64,000 nucleotides of DNA from Lotus japonicus (Eukaryota > Streptophyta > Magnoliopsida > Fabales > Fabaceae). Both the position numbers and the translations under genes were made by a program. Position 1 is the first letter of the stretch. The number at the start of each line of letters is the position of its first letter. Shown one piece after another: positions 33,403 through 45,198 of the stretch. The stretch covers positions 52,938,066-53,002,065 of the forward strand of contig NC_080042.1 in the NCBI RefSeq assembly GCF_012489685.1. The letters run 5' to 3'. Below the pieces are notes generated by a model. That model was not told where the DNA came from, searched no databases, and saw only the letters and a list, made by a program, of their open reading frames with translations.

Positions 33403-34678
33403 GGGAGCGTATCAAGTGAGAGGAGTAGTTTATGGTGAGAGATGAGAGGAATAATTAATAGCCCTTGGATTAAAATAAAGGGTTCAGATTAATTCTCACT
33501 CTTAAAAGACTCACGTGACCCTCGCTTTCCCTATTCTCTCTCATTTTGTTCAGTCCCCAAAAACACGATGATGTTCTTCCTCTTCAATACCCAGACCCAG
33601 CCGGAAGGGGGTTCCCCGGCTACCGGAATCTGACAGGAGTGGTGTAGAGGGCCCTGCCGGCGGTGGAATTGGGGACGGCGGGGTCGCCGGTGAGGTGGGC
33701 ATCGCCGAGGAGCTTGAGGGTTCTTACGGTTATGGTGGCGAAGTCGAATTGTGTGACTGCGTCGGCGAAGAAGAAGTTGAGAAAGTAGAGGATCTGAAGA
33801 TGGAGATCATGGGAAGTGGTGGCACTTCCGCCACCAAAAGCCTCCGATCTGGCGCACCCACCCACTGAAACAGTTCAGCGACCAACCCCACTCTTCCCCA
33901 ATGCTCTGTTCTCCATTGCCATCAACTCTGCAATCTAACCAGCCTCAAAATCACATAGCCACCCAGTCAACGAACAACCCTGAATTTCTCTTAATCATTA
34001 GAAAGCACCTACCATACTTCAACCCCACAATTTTTAACGCGTACATGTGATTGAAGTGAATTTATTCAGAGTTGAGGTGTTTGGCTTTTAAGGGAAAAAA
34101 AAATTACAATAACAGAGATATATGTTGAATTGATGAAAATGAAAAAATCTTCAGAATTGGATGGAATGGGAAAAGCTCGAAAACATGGCAAGCAATCGTA
34201 GGTTGAATTGATAATCGAAGGCTGGTTGTGGAGCTAGGCTGAGATTACGGATTTTCGGTGGAGGTGTCGTCGGAAAGAATGGTGACTGGATTTTTCCGAT
34301 CAGGTAGTGGGCGGAGAAGAGCCTCTGTGTGCTTGAAAAAACTGGAAAAAGAGAGAAACAAACAAGGGATTTTATTAGGGCCAAAGTTTAAAAATTCCTT
34401 CTGTCAACAAATGAAAAAAATTGATGGCTTTGCAATCAAGATTTGGAATTGCTAGTTGAGATTTTGAATCTGGACCAAATGGAAAAGAATTGCTGGCTTA
34501 AGGCTTTCATTCTTGACAGAGGTTTTGTGCAGAAGAGAAACCGTGATGAAGAAAGAGGAATGTGGCACGTGACAGTTTTAAATGAGATTAGATCTGGACC
34601 ATATATTTTAAATCAATGGCTATCATTTAATGCTCTCATCTCTCACCATAAACCACTCCTCTCACCTGATATGCTCCC
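33403..34678. mobile_element. TIR DNA element carrying a captured gene fragment (1276 bp)
   Basis: Left GGGAGCGTATCAAGTGAGAG and right (reverse complement) GGGAGCATATCAGGTGAGAG begin inverted repeats of about 60 bp with roughly 90% identity. It sits within a TA repeat, so the target duplication cannot be measured. The interior has a GC-rich lectin-like coding fragment (33620-33865) in contrast to the AT-rich surroundings, plus possible leader sequence. There is no transposase. Gene capture between long TIRs is characteristic of Pack-MULEs; superfamily assignment is tentative. Confidence 0.75.
33620..33865 (-). pseudogene. L-type lectin-domain receptor kinase fragment
   Basis: An 81-codon minus-strand frame whose second half reads FDFATITVRTLKLLGDAHL, then VPNSTAGRALYTTPVRFR. 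This matches the N-terminal L-type lectin domain of plant lectin receptor kinases (LLGDA, then AVPNS(S/T)AGRALY, then PxRF). About 15 residues expected between the two motifs are missing. No signal peptide, transmembrane segment or kinase is present. It lies inside the TIR element and is read as a captured exon piece. Confidence 0.68.
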
Positions 34679-34753
34679 TATATATATATATATATATATA
34701 TATGTTAGTTTATATAGTTGATATATTTTAGTGTATGTATCTTCTAGTTAGAT

Positions 34754-34851
34754 GTTTTTATTTACTTTGGTTTGTCTTATTTTTTTTGTATTAAGGGTTG
34801 GAGTACCCCTTGTACTCTCTTTTAATGCATTATTTGGCTTATCAAAAAAAA
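34754..34851 (+). mobile_element. 5'-truncated LINE insertion (98 bp) with 15-bp TSD
   Basis: Flanked by a perfect ATCTTCTAGTTAGAT duplication (34739-34753, 34852-34866). It ends in an A8-9 tail preceded by GGCTTATC, and contains the L1 3'-end-like GTACTCTCTTTTAATGCATT. Confidence 0.88.
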
Positions 34852-34866
34852 ATCTTCTAGTTAGAT

Positions 34867-36366
34867 AATTATGTTATCATAATTTTAATCATTAGATATA
34901 ATTATTTGATTATTTCTTAATTATTCACAATAACAAATTAATATCTTACATTTAATATTAGGTAAATTCTGTGGTACCCAGAATTTTTTTTTGGGTGTGG
35001 TACCCTATGTGATATTTTGAGTTATAATTTTGTTGAAAAAAGGTGAAAGGATTTATTATTGCAATTTTAGAAAGGTTAATAATCGACTTAATGAATTAAT
35101 AACATAGACTTTTTAAGCTTGTTTATGTTATATAATACACAATATGAAAATTACGGTTTTTAGTTCAACTTGCAATTCTGAGAGATATCTAAATTCCTTT
35201 CATGTCAGGATCTTCTTCCTTCATGCTCCACCCATATTAAACCTCTAAATCTTTCTCCATCCTCTTCCTTTAAGTTTGAATTGTATGTTTTATATTGCTT
35301 TATATCATTTTAAGGTACCATGCCTTAATCTGGATTAAGTTACCACAGCAACCATTTTAATATTAATCTTCTTAATTTTTTCACAAATAATCTCCCCGTG
35401 TTTTGGCATGCAATGAGAACTTACGCTAGTTATAAACTAAAATGCAAGTCGATAAGTTAGTCTAATGATTTCAATTTAAATTAGAAAATGGAATTACACC
35501 GATAAAGTTGGCAAACAAATCAATATGCTGAAGATTTACACATGTCGTGCATTTTTGTGTTGTTATCCATCATATCACCTAGCTTTTTCCTTATTAAATT
35601 CTAAATTATTAAAATAGACGTATCTATATTTACCAATAACTTGAAGAATAATATTAGAAAATGAGTTTAATGGATATGCACCATCAGTGTAAAACAGTTT
35701 TATACGGACAACCAATCACGACATGCTACTAGGAGAAAAATGATTTTCATTTTAAATTTTAATTAAAATAAATATATTTTATGATGTGGCGGAATTCAAT
35801 TTGATGTTTGCGTAAAATATGTTTACACTGGCAGCGTGCATCAAACGCTAGATAGATTCCTTTCAGTAAAAGGATCAAGACAGCGCGGACGAAAACTCTA
35901 GAAGGAGCTTCGAGCACTTTTATCCATGACCCGGAGGTCCACTTAAGTCTCTACGGAGGTTAATTAAAACCTCATCGGGTGTGAATATTGCGAACCTTAG
36001 TCGGGTGTGAATACGACTTGGACTAGTATTCGAAATGACTATAATTCTCTAATTATAGATATATAAAATATTATAAATCGTTTCACTTGTCAGTTTTATC
36101 ATTCACTTGTCAAAGTTTCCTCTCACGCATACATAGAACCTGAGCGTGAGTCAGAATTTAATTAATAATATTAAATTTTAAAATATGGGTCTTACAATTT
36201 GTTTGGCTAACCACGATTACATCATGCATGCATGTATTTGTTGAGATGATGGAGCGTCCATGCCTGTTTCCGGAGGGAAATCGAGTGATCATGCGTTCAG
36301 AGGTCGATAGTGAAGTGATTATCAACTAAGTGACATTCATTAGTCAAATGGTGATACAAGTGCGAG
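34867..36366. other. Intergenic DNA, unassigned
   Basis: AT-rich with no supported ORF. GC-richer sequence from about 35880 (CGGGTGTGAAT repeated near 35977 and 36002) may belong to the decayed Ty3/gypsy LTR that continues to the right. Confidence 0.5.
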
Positions 36367-36964
36367 CAAGGTTGTCAATCTCTAGAGATTACCTAATCTC
36401 ATGGAGGGGAGGTAATCTCATAACGTAATCTCGTAAGAGATTTATTTTTGCAAAAATATTATTTTTAAAACCATAATAATGATGAGGTCATACTAAAAGT
36501 ACTAAAAAGTATCCAAATCATTCAACAATGACAATTAAACAATGTATAAAACTATAAAATTTTCAATTCTAAGGTATGTGAGTCATAACAAATTAACAAA
36601 ACATCAATACAAGTTATGTTAAACATAAAACAAGAACAAATAAGTCACTAGAAGTTATGTGAGTGAAACAAACAGTGGTTGTGAATGCGAGAATGAGGAT
36701 TGATTTGCTGAAAACCCTAGATTGGTGGGTCAAATGTCTGAAATGCCCTTGTAATAATCATTTTTTAACATTTCAGACCAAGTAAGTTACTCTCGTAATC
36801 TCATGGTAATCTCGCGATATTACAAGAGACTAAGAGATATCTCTAGAGATCACTCGAGATCTGGAAAAAAAAAAGTTGTTACCCCTTGTTGCTCTCGTTT
36901 TTTGTACCAGATATCGTAATCTCGTAAGAGATTAAGAGATATCTCTAAAGATTGACAACCATGG
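36367..36964. mobile_element. Non-autonomous TIR element (598 bp)
   Basis: Ends GGTTGTCAATCTCTAGAGAT and, in reverse complement, GGTTGTCAATCTTTAGAGAT are inverted repeats. Flanks share GTGCGAG (36360-36366, 36965-36971). Subterminal regions repeat GAGATTACGAGATT-like palindromes. No coding capacity. Confidence 0.72.
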
Positions 36965-37700
36965 GTGCGAGAATTCGACTGACTAAGTGTTGTCCCGCCT
37001 ACCTATTATGCATGATGGTGTATTATTATCCGGATCATAGTGAAACTGCGTTGAGCATATTGCATACGCTTACATTAGAGACAATGTAGGTTCCCTTGTA
37101 CGATATCAACTTATGACTTTTGGTTGTGACTGAGTTGTATTTCTTTATATACATGTATTGATTGGTATGTTTTCTTTGTGTTTGTCCGTGTTCTACAATA
37201 AACCCTATGGTATGAAGTTGACCCTTGTATGTCCTCTCTTCTTGTGGATGTGCACTATGGTGTCACTACAGGTGGTATAGATGAAGAGGAGAACCTTCTC
37301 GAGATGTCGTCGGTGTAACAAGATTCGTGTGCTCACGAATGTCATGTATTTTTACTATGTTGTTTAGTTTAGTTATGGGAACTATGGACCTTATACTTCT
37401 TGCAGAAAGAAAATGTTTTCGGAGAAACTAAAAGGAGTTTTATCTACATTATTGTTTATTTGATCGTAACTTGAAAACTACTTTCATCGAAAGACTTATG
37501 CTTTATGGTTACTTTTCTAGTTATAATGTTTATGGATGGGTTATTTATGTATGCATGACGTAGAACATTCTTGTGAAAAAAGAAAAAGAAAAAAATCTTT
37601 TTATTTTGGAAGAAAATATGCATACTTATTTTCTGTTTAAGGTCACTATTGTGACCCTTGAAAATCGAGCCGTGACACTAGGAGAGGGGGTCAAACCTTA
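36965..37700 (+). other. Decayed Ty3/gypsy LTR 3' end and leader
   Basis: The sequence ends like an LTR at GGTGTCACTACA (about 37262-37273). It is followed two bases later by TGGTAT (about 37276), a degraded initiator-Met PBS, then a leader that runs into gag. The 5' boundary of this LTR was not found; it is interrupted by the element at 36367. Confidence 0.5.
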
Positions 37701-37739
37701 GGCCCAATACCGGCTAACATACAAAATTTTCAACAAGAG

Positions 37740-38484
37740 AGCTTCAGTGTTTAGGGAGCATGGGCAACAACAAGGGGAAAAAGGTGAAGTTGTGTCTGAA
37801 GCTATTAGAAAGTGGCTCAACATGGGCAGCCACCAATTTAGCCTAGAGGGATAGAGGTTTCACTGACAACATTCACTAAGCTCAATCCTCCAACATTTCT
37901 TGGCTCAAATGTATAGGAGGATTCTAAACATTTTTTGGATGAAGTGTCTTGAATTTGTCAAGAGTTAGGATGTTTTGTCACTCGTATGGCAGAGCTACTT
38001 GCATTTCGTCTACGCGTTGTAGTCAGTCGATGGTATGAGACTATGCTTTATGTGAGGCCAACTAGTTCTCCTATATTCTAGGATGACTTTTCCCGTTTGT
38101 TCTTGGCTCATATCTTACCCTAGAGCGTTCGAGATTGTAGAGCACGTGAGTTTAACGTGCTTGTGCAGATAAACCAGATATTGGTGATTGAGTATGTGCC
38201 ACATTTGGTGGCCATTTAGCGGCTACGAGTTTAAAGATTTGTTTATGGTCTTAAAGTTACCTATTTAGGGTGACTCTAGAGCACATGGTCAGGACATGTG
38301 ATTAGGCTTTGGATAGGGCATTGACTATCGAGCGAGGACATGAAGATAATGCAAGATTTATCGGGACTCATACGAGAGGTCTCGATCCAATGTATCTGGT
38401 GGCCATCAGGGCTAGGTTCCAAAGTTGAGGTTTATCAAGACCGTTGGGGACAATAAGGAGGCAAAGATACACATATGCCACATG
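37740..38484 (+). pseudogene. Ty3/gypsy gag, part 1 (decayed)
   Basis: With stops and frameshifts it still reads retrotransposon-gag motifs in order: LNPPTFLGS, ELLAFRL, WYETML, DDFSRLFLAHILP and VRDCRAREFNVLVQ. This is the capsid region of a plant gypsy element. The gene is split by the Sirevirus solo LTR at 38485 and by the hAT element at 39714; its zinc knuckle continues at 44949. Confidence 0.78.
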
Positions 38485-39698
38485 TGTAAGACCAAGATTT
38501 GGTTAGGTGGTACAACTCTTTGATGATAACAAGTTTATTATTATGTATGAACAATTATGGTACTCTAACGTTTGTCTTTTAAGTTGTGGCAAACAGGCTC
38601 TGACTCTGATTCAAAGACTCAACATTTATCAGAAGTTGAAGACACAAGAGTAGCCAACGTTACGCTTCTGCATTCACTACGTTCTTCTGAACGGTAGCAA
38701 ACGCTTCAGATGCTCTGAAGATGAAAGTTCTGATGTGGACTCTGAAAGATTCAAACTCTGAAATTCTGAAGACCAGATGTTCTGAGGAACGGTCCAGAAG
38801 CTAAAGACTTGGAAGCTCTGAAGTCCAAGAGTAAGTTGGCTCTCAAAACCAGAAGCATTTCATGCTCTAAAGGCCAGATGTTCTGATGAACGGTCCAGAA
38901 GCAGAAGTTCTGAAGTTCAAAAGATCCAAGCTTCCTTCTGACTCTGATCAAACAGCTTCACAAGTTCCAACATGAAGCGTTGCCCAAGATCAAGAGTCAA
39001 CTAGGCTAAGGCAATGTCATTTTCATTCGTACAAAAGCAAATGTACTATTCTGACCGCCTTACCTACGACGTTCAGCCACAGCAGGCTCTGGAAATTCCA
39101 ACACTGCCCTCCAACGGATATATTCTTTCAAAGGAAACAACCTCAACACCTTGGAGTATTTAAAGGTTGAAGATAGAAGAAATTACCTAAGAAACTATTG
39201 TGCATACAAGTGAAAAACCTTCAGCGAATACCTTAGCAATATTTCTTCATTGTTCTTATTGTATTTACGTCTGCTTGTTTAGAAGCATTTCATTGTAAAC
39301 CAAACTCTTTCACAGGATTTGTTTGTAGTTCCTTGAGAGACCGGTGAGGTCAGTATTCTTGAGAAGACTAAGGCAAGGTTGTCTTAGGGCTGCTAGTTCT
39401 TAGTATTGTTAGTCACTGAGCAAGGTGTGCTAGTGCAGTTGTAACATTCTTTGAATAGTGGATTGTCTTCATTCTAAGAAGGAAGAAATCACCTTAATGG
39501 GTGGACTGGATTAGCTTGAGTGATTCATCAAGTGAACGAGGATAAAATCCTTGTGTGCTTTTCTTTATCCCTCTTCTTTAGCACTTTATACTCTTTCACG
39601 GAAAAGATTGTTTTTATCTTTGAGAGAAAGCGGTTAATCTTCAAAACCCTATTCAACCCCCCCTCCCCCCCCCCCTTCTAGTGTTTTTCATACCTTCA
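38485..39698 (+). repeat. Sirevirus solo LTR (1214 bp) with TSD
   Basis: TGTAAGACCAAG...CATACCTTCA, flanked by perfect ACATG (38480-38484, 39699-39703). It includes the TTTAAAGG region where copy C has TATATAAAGAGG, and a poly-C tract near 39656-39675. No internal sequence remains, so intra-element LTR recombination is the likely origin. Confidence 0.95.
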
Positions 39699-40830
39699 AC
39701 ATGTGCATAGAACTAGGGATGGCAGAGAAGCCCGAACCCATGGGCACCCGACCCGACCCGATTTTTTTAGGTGAAAACCCGAGTTAATGGGTTCGGTTTC
39801 AGGTTTTACCCGATTGCTGAAAGTGTTTTTGGGTTCGGGTTTGGGTTTGGCTAAACCCGCACCCGAACCCTACCCGAACCCGGTTTGTATAAGTGAAATT
39901 CCAGATATATCCTTAGGTATATATATGTTATTAGAATAGAATTAGGGTTTGAGGTCACGGCTTTCTTCTCCACTTTCAGATCACGGCTTTCTTCTCCTCT
40001 TCCAGTTCTGCTCCGTTTCCTTCTTCCGCCCACGGAGCTGCCATTCTCCTCTTCCAGTCTTGCTCCGTCTCCTTCTTCCGTCCACGGAGCTGTCGTTCTC
40101 CTCTTCCAGGCCCGCTCCGTCTCCTTCTTCCGTCCACGGAGCCACCGTCCAAGCGTCCACGCCTCCACGGAGCCGCCGTCACCTCTGCATTTTTTCTCAG
40201 ACCCCATGCACAAGTAATGGCCATGGCTTTGTTTCTCTGACCGTGTTTGATTGAGTTTGATTTTCAATTCATCTTTTTATTTTTTTAATATCTGAGATGA
40301 AAAGGGGGTTATTTTAATTTAATTTGATTTCATAGCTTCTAATTGATGATCAAATTTGAAATATTGCTTATCATACAAATTGGAGGTGTCTGGAGCAATT
40401 ATTTGTGCATTTACCTGGTTTATTGCTTTATGAACCTGAGGTTTCAGCATTTAAGAGCCTAGGAAGATTGAGACTGAGAGGGTAAAAACTTAAACAATTA
40501 CCAACTTCCCATTACAAGATCTTTGAATGTGTTGTATACTTGTATTAGCTGGAAAGTTTAAAGGGTCTATCTTGGTTCTGAGTTTTTATCAGTTTATTGA
40601 GCTGTTCTCTGAGAAAAATATCAAATTGATATTCTTTTTTCCAAAGGAGCCTGAAGCTTGCCTTGGTTGTTTGTTATGCTTTTCATTGTTTAAAATGTAG
40701 TTGCAAGGTATAGAAAATTTTGACTGCACTTCAGGAATTTTTAGATGCTTACCCGCTTCTTCCACTAGTCTAGTACAACTTGAACCTAAGAAGAGACTAT
40801 ATTGAATTTGGATCAACTTCAAGTGTTGTT

Positions 40831-40846
40831 TTTTTTTTTGAACGGT
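40831..40846 (-). mobile_element. Minimal retroposon insertion (16 nt) with 13-bp TSD
   Basis: A T9 run plus GAACGGT lies between two copies of TTCAAGTGTTGTT (40818-40830, 40847-40859). On the minus strand this is a CGTTC-A9 end, as of an extremely 5'-truncated LINE/SINE. A sister case is at 50572. Confidence 0.75.
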
Positions 40847-41161
40847 TTCAAGTGTTGTTACTTGCATAACTAGTAGAAATTCCCTTCTTATATTGCTACT
40901 TGTGCTAACAATTTCAGTTCCAAAATGTATCGGCATGATAAACATAGATTAACTTATGTGCTGGCAGTGCTTGAATAATGCCATGGACCTTTTACAGTTT
41001 TACTAGATAAATATGTCAGTAAGGAATGTCTATTACTTTCATAAAACATCACAAATTGTTGGATTTGTACTAATTAGTTTTGTATCTTACGTTACTTTGG
41101 TCAGATTCATTGTATATACATCAAATAGTGAAATTAAAATCTGTTCATTCATGATTAGATT

Positions 41162-41165
<4 letters not shown>

Positions 41166-41211
<46 letters not shown>
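41166..41211. repeat. (AT)n microsatellite
   Basis: About 23 AT units within the hAT element, upstream of the transposase. Confidence 0.95.
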
Positions 41212-41215
<4 letters not shown>

Positions 41216-41777
41216 TTCAGTTGTCTGTGGTGTGCATTCACACATGGTCTTCATTCTGCTCTCTTGTAAGTAAGTCATTAATAAATAGCTTATTCTGTTT
41301 GAACTTTGAAGGAGCATGTCAGCAAGATACTAGCATGAAATTAGGATTCAAGAAGATTAATTACAAATTTGGAAATCCATGTTTAACCATTAATGAGTAT
41401 TCTCTTTGCAAATCCTAGGATAAAAAAGAATGACATATTACTTAATGTAGCAAATCCAGTATGACACTTTAACCTTCAACCTGGGCTAATATTGATGCAG
41501 CATCTGATTTTGCATTGGTTGACTTAATACACTATCAAGGTAAAATCTTCACACAATATGCACTGAATTTCATAAAACATCATAGTTTTTTCTTGCATTC
41601 TCCTTATTCTACACTTTAATCATTCTTCTCAGAAGAACTGTGCTTTTAATATGACACTGCTGCTACACAAGTGATATTTAATTTAGATAAGTTTAATTGA
41701 GATAAGTTTAATTTTTGTTTGTTTATCAAACATTGTTGTTTACTTTTTCTGATTTTGTTATTGATGTTATAGGGAAA

Positions 41778-44165
41778 ATGGATCAAGTGAACACAACTCC
41801 GGAAGGAACTTCTAATCCTTCACAAGAAAGCATGTATGAACCAAGTCCGGAAGGATCTTCTAATCCTACACCTGAAGGTCCCTCACTAAATGATTCAACT
41901 CATGATGGGCAAGATGCTGCAGATTCAACACAACCTCCAACAAAGAAGCCAAAAAGTGAGGTATGGAATGATTTTGATAAGGTTAAAGTGAATGGGGAAG
42001 TAAAGGCGGTATGCAAGTGGTGCAAGAAACATCTTAGTGGCAATTCAACGTATGGAACAACTCACTTGCGTGGCCATGCAAATAGGTGTACTCAGAAGTT
42101 GATTAAGACGAGAGGCCATAACAAAGGGCAAACATTCATCATGCCTAAAGCCATCCAAGGCAAGCAAGAGATAGGCTTTGGAAATTATGATGCAGAGAAA
42201 ACAAAGAAGTTGATTGCAAATGCAATTGTCATGCATGATTATCCACTATCAATAGTGGATCATATTGGTTTTAGGAGAATATTAGGTTCTCTCCAACCAT
42301 TGTTTCTAGTTCCTAGTCGAAACACTATCAAGAAGGAGATTTTGAAAATCTATGATATTGAGAGGCAATGTACTATGAAGATGCTAGACACTCATGAAGG
42401 AAGAGTGGCCATTACCACAGACATGTGGACTGCAAGCAACCAAAAAAAGGGTTACATGGCGGTCACAGTTCACTACATTGATGGCACTTGGACTTTACAA
42501 AGTCGAATTTTGAGGTAATAAAGTTTAAATTTCTTTTATCCTACTAGCTGTTTTTGTATGATAAAATTTTTAAATGTAAGTTAGTTATTTATGTTCCTTG
42601 TTATTTTAGGTTCATTTATGTTCCAGCCCCTCACACGAGTGAAAGACTTTGTCAAGTACTTGTCGAATGTTTGATGAACTGGAACATTGACTCAAAATTG
42701 TCTACAATCACTTTAGACAATTGTGCTGCAAATGATAAAATGATTGACCTTGTTAAGAATAAGTTGCAGTTGGAGTCTTTGATAAAGGATGAGTCTTTAT
42801 TGCATATGCGTTGTTCTGCGCATATCTTAAACTTAATTGTTAAAGAAGGCCTACAAGTGGTGAAGGATGGTGTAGAAAAGATTCGGGAGAGTGTGGGGTA
42901 TTGGAATGGTACCCCAAAAAGGCACGAAAAATTTGAAGAAACAGCTAGACAATTGAAAATTAATTGTACTAGAGGCTTAGTAAATGATGTTCCAACTAGG
43001 TGGAACTCAACATTTAAGATGCTTGAGTCTGCCATACCATACAAGGATGTATTTGTTCGGCTAGCTCAACGTGAAAAGCTATACACTTGTTTGCCAAGTA
43101 ATTCACAATGGCAATTTGCAAAGGATGTTTGTGGGTGTTTAGGATTGCTTAATGATATAACTGAGTTGGTTTCTGGTACCAAATATCCAACTGCCAATCT
43201 TTATTTTCCCAAGATTTGTAAGATTAAGTTGGAAATAATTAGATGGCAGAGCTCCTCTAATACATTGATTAAGGAGATGGCAAATAGGATGATGAAAGAA
43301 TTTGAAAGTTATTGGAGTGTGATACATGATGTCATGGGAGTTGCTATAGTTCTGGATCCTAGGAACAAGTTGGTAGTGCTTCGGTTCTATTTTGCAAAGT
43401 TGTATGCTAACAACTCAGTTGCACAAGTGAAAAGAATCCAAGATTTGTGTTATGATTTGCTTTCTGATTATCAAAGCAAAAACAATTCTATTGAAAGCTC
43501 TCCATTGATTGATACTAATGTTGCTCATGATGACCCTTTGGTGGAAGAATTGGAATCGTATGTTGAGAGGGAGGAAGAAGCTAGCTCTACAAATACTAAA
43601 TCTGAGTTAGATCATTATTTTGGTGAGAAAGTCTTAAAGAAGGCACCGCCTGATTTTGATATTTTAAATTGGTGGAAGGAAAATGGAGGACTTTACCCAA
43701 CACTTCAAACAATTGCAAGAGATGTGTTAGCTATTCCAATCTCTTCAGTAGCTTCAGAATCGGCATTCAGCACTAGTGGTCGAATATTGAGCCCTCATCG
43801 AAGTCGACTTCATTGGACTACTGTAGAGGCTTTGATGTGTGCTAGGAGTTGGCTATGGTCTAATGAGAGTGGTGGTAAAATTTTAAAATTTTAATTCAAT
43901 ATCATTTAATTTCAAATTATGTTTATATATTGTCAACTAATCATTCTTTGGTACTCTATGTGGGATATTTGTAGGGAATTTGAATTCTAGTGTTGCACAA
44001 GAATATGCTACGGTATTGAATGAAATGGAGTCCGATGACGAAGGTATTTTATTCTTCATTTGCTTTGAATATGTTATTAATGTTAAGCTTCGATGTTTTA
44101 TTTAATTTTGACTTCTTATTACAGCTGAAATAATAGATGGTTTGAGTTACCGTTTTGATGATTAA
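41778..44165 (+). CDS. hAT family transposase with BED zinc finger (four exons)
   Basis: Proposed exons: 41778-42514, 42610-43874, 43975-44043, 44125-44165. All three introns are GT-AG, phases agree, and the total is 2112 nt (703 residues), normal for plant hAT transposases. Exon 1 has an acidic Pro/Ser-rich N-terminus then a BED finger (CKWCKKHL, THLRGHANRC). The catalytic core shows ITTDMWTA at the end of exon 1 and LDNCAAND in exon 2. The C-terminal dimerisation domain carries PISSVASESAFSTSGRIL (about 43730-43800). Exons 3-4 add a short acidic tail. Without splicing exon 2 would stop at 43892, truncating only the last about 35 residues. An acceptor-like TTATAG just before the ATG suggests a 5'-UTR intron. 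No inactivating lesion seen. Confidence 0.85.
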
Positions 44166-44948
44166 TAGCTACTGCATCTATGCTTTAATGCATAACACGG
44201 TTAGTATTATTGTTAACTTTGATTACAATAACTTGTTTCAATGTTGCTTTAAGAAAAATTACTAATAAGTTGCTTAACGTGAATATAACAGGTTGATGTT
44301 GAAGATTGTGGACTTTAGATAATTGGATTGAGCTATTGAGAACTGTTGTTGATTGTTGTTTTAATTGTATGCTTTGAGTTTTTCCTTGTGTTGGATTTAT
44401 GCTTGATGTTGAAGACTTTGAATTGTTGAGTTTATCTCACTTTTATTTTACTTGTGGTTTTCAAATGTAATTGAGAAGTTTAAGGACCCATGAATTTTGT
44501 AATTGAGAAGATTAAGACTGTTGTTGTCTTTTTAATTGCTTATAATACTATGATTGAGGCACTTGCTAAGGGCCATCATGCTCTTAAAAAAAATGGTGGA
44601 GAATAATTGTCAGCCTAATGAATTTACATACAATGTGCTTTTTCTGATTTTGATTGTAAAAACTAAAAAGCAATGAAATTTGTTAAGAAAGTAATGTTAT
44701 TCAAGGTTAGACCGGGTTGCAACCGGGTCGGGTTTTATTCTTCGGGTCGGGTTTCCGGGTTCAGCTGTTTGTTTGAGGTCGCGTGCGGGTGTGGGTACGG
44801 GTCGGGTGAACCCGAAACCCAATGGGTTCGGGTGTGGGTTTAAGTTTACCACCCATTTCGGGTTCGGGTGCGGGTGCGGGTTTTTGATTTCGGGTTTGGG
44901 TTTGGGTTTTCCAAAACCCACACCCTACCCGACCCATTGCCATCCCTA

Positions 44949-45080
44949 CATAGAACATATTAGACAGAGTGTTATCAGTGCGGGCAGATTGGTTATTTTG
45001 TGAGAAGCTGTCACATGTCATCTTCTCAGCCTTCCTCTAATGGAGTTGCGACACCAGTAGTGAAGAGAGGATTCTAACTA
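44949..45080 (+). pseudogene. Ty3/gypsy gag, part 2 (zinc knuckle)
   Basis: Immediately after the hAT target duplication the frame reads CYQCGQIGYFVRSC, a CX2CX4HX4C knuckle with the His changed to Tyr, then a Ser/Gln-rich segment. It completes the gag that starts at 37740. Confidence 0.8.
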
Positions 45081-45198
45081 GTGGTAAGTATAAAAATATA
45101 AACTTTTTATTGGAAAGATAATACATTGAATATTTTGATTTCCAATAAAAAAATCCATCGGCCGGCCGGTCCAACTTTTTATTTTAATAATATATGCA

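Larger units (their letters stand above)
39714..44948 (+). mobile_element. hAT transposon, structurally complete (5235 bp)
   Basis: Terminal inverted repeats TAGGGATGGCA (39714-39724) and TGCCATCCCTA (44938-44948), with perfect 8-bp target duplication CATAGAAC (39706-39713, 44949-44956). Both subterminal regions (about 39730-39890 and 44705-44930) are packed with ACCCGA/TCGGGT motifs, expected transposase-binding arrays. It encodes a BED-finger hAT transposase in four exons without stops or frameshifts. A CT-rich stretch with tandem TCCACGGAGC units (about 39960-40180) may be the 5' leader. Potentially autonomous. Confidence 0.95.

Noticed and set aside
39851..40267. Ser/Arg-rich ORFs on both strands in the hAT 5' region
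   Set aside because: The CT-rich tandem TCCACGGAGC stretch gives open frames on both strands; it is more likely an untranslated leader.
41013..41273. ORF containing an Ile-Tyr repeat
   Set aside because: Produced by the (AT)n microsatellite inside the hAT element.
44697..45021. Pro/Asn/Lys-rich ORFs near the hAT right end
   Set aside because: They come from the repeated ACCCGA/TCGGGT subterminal motif array, not from a gene.
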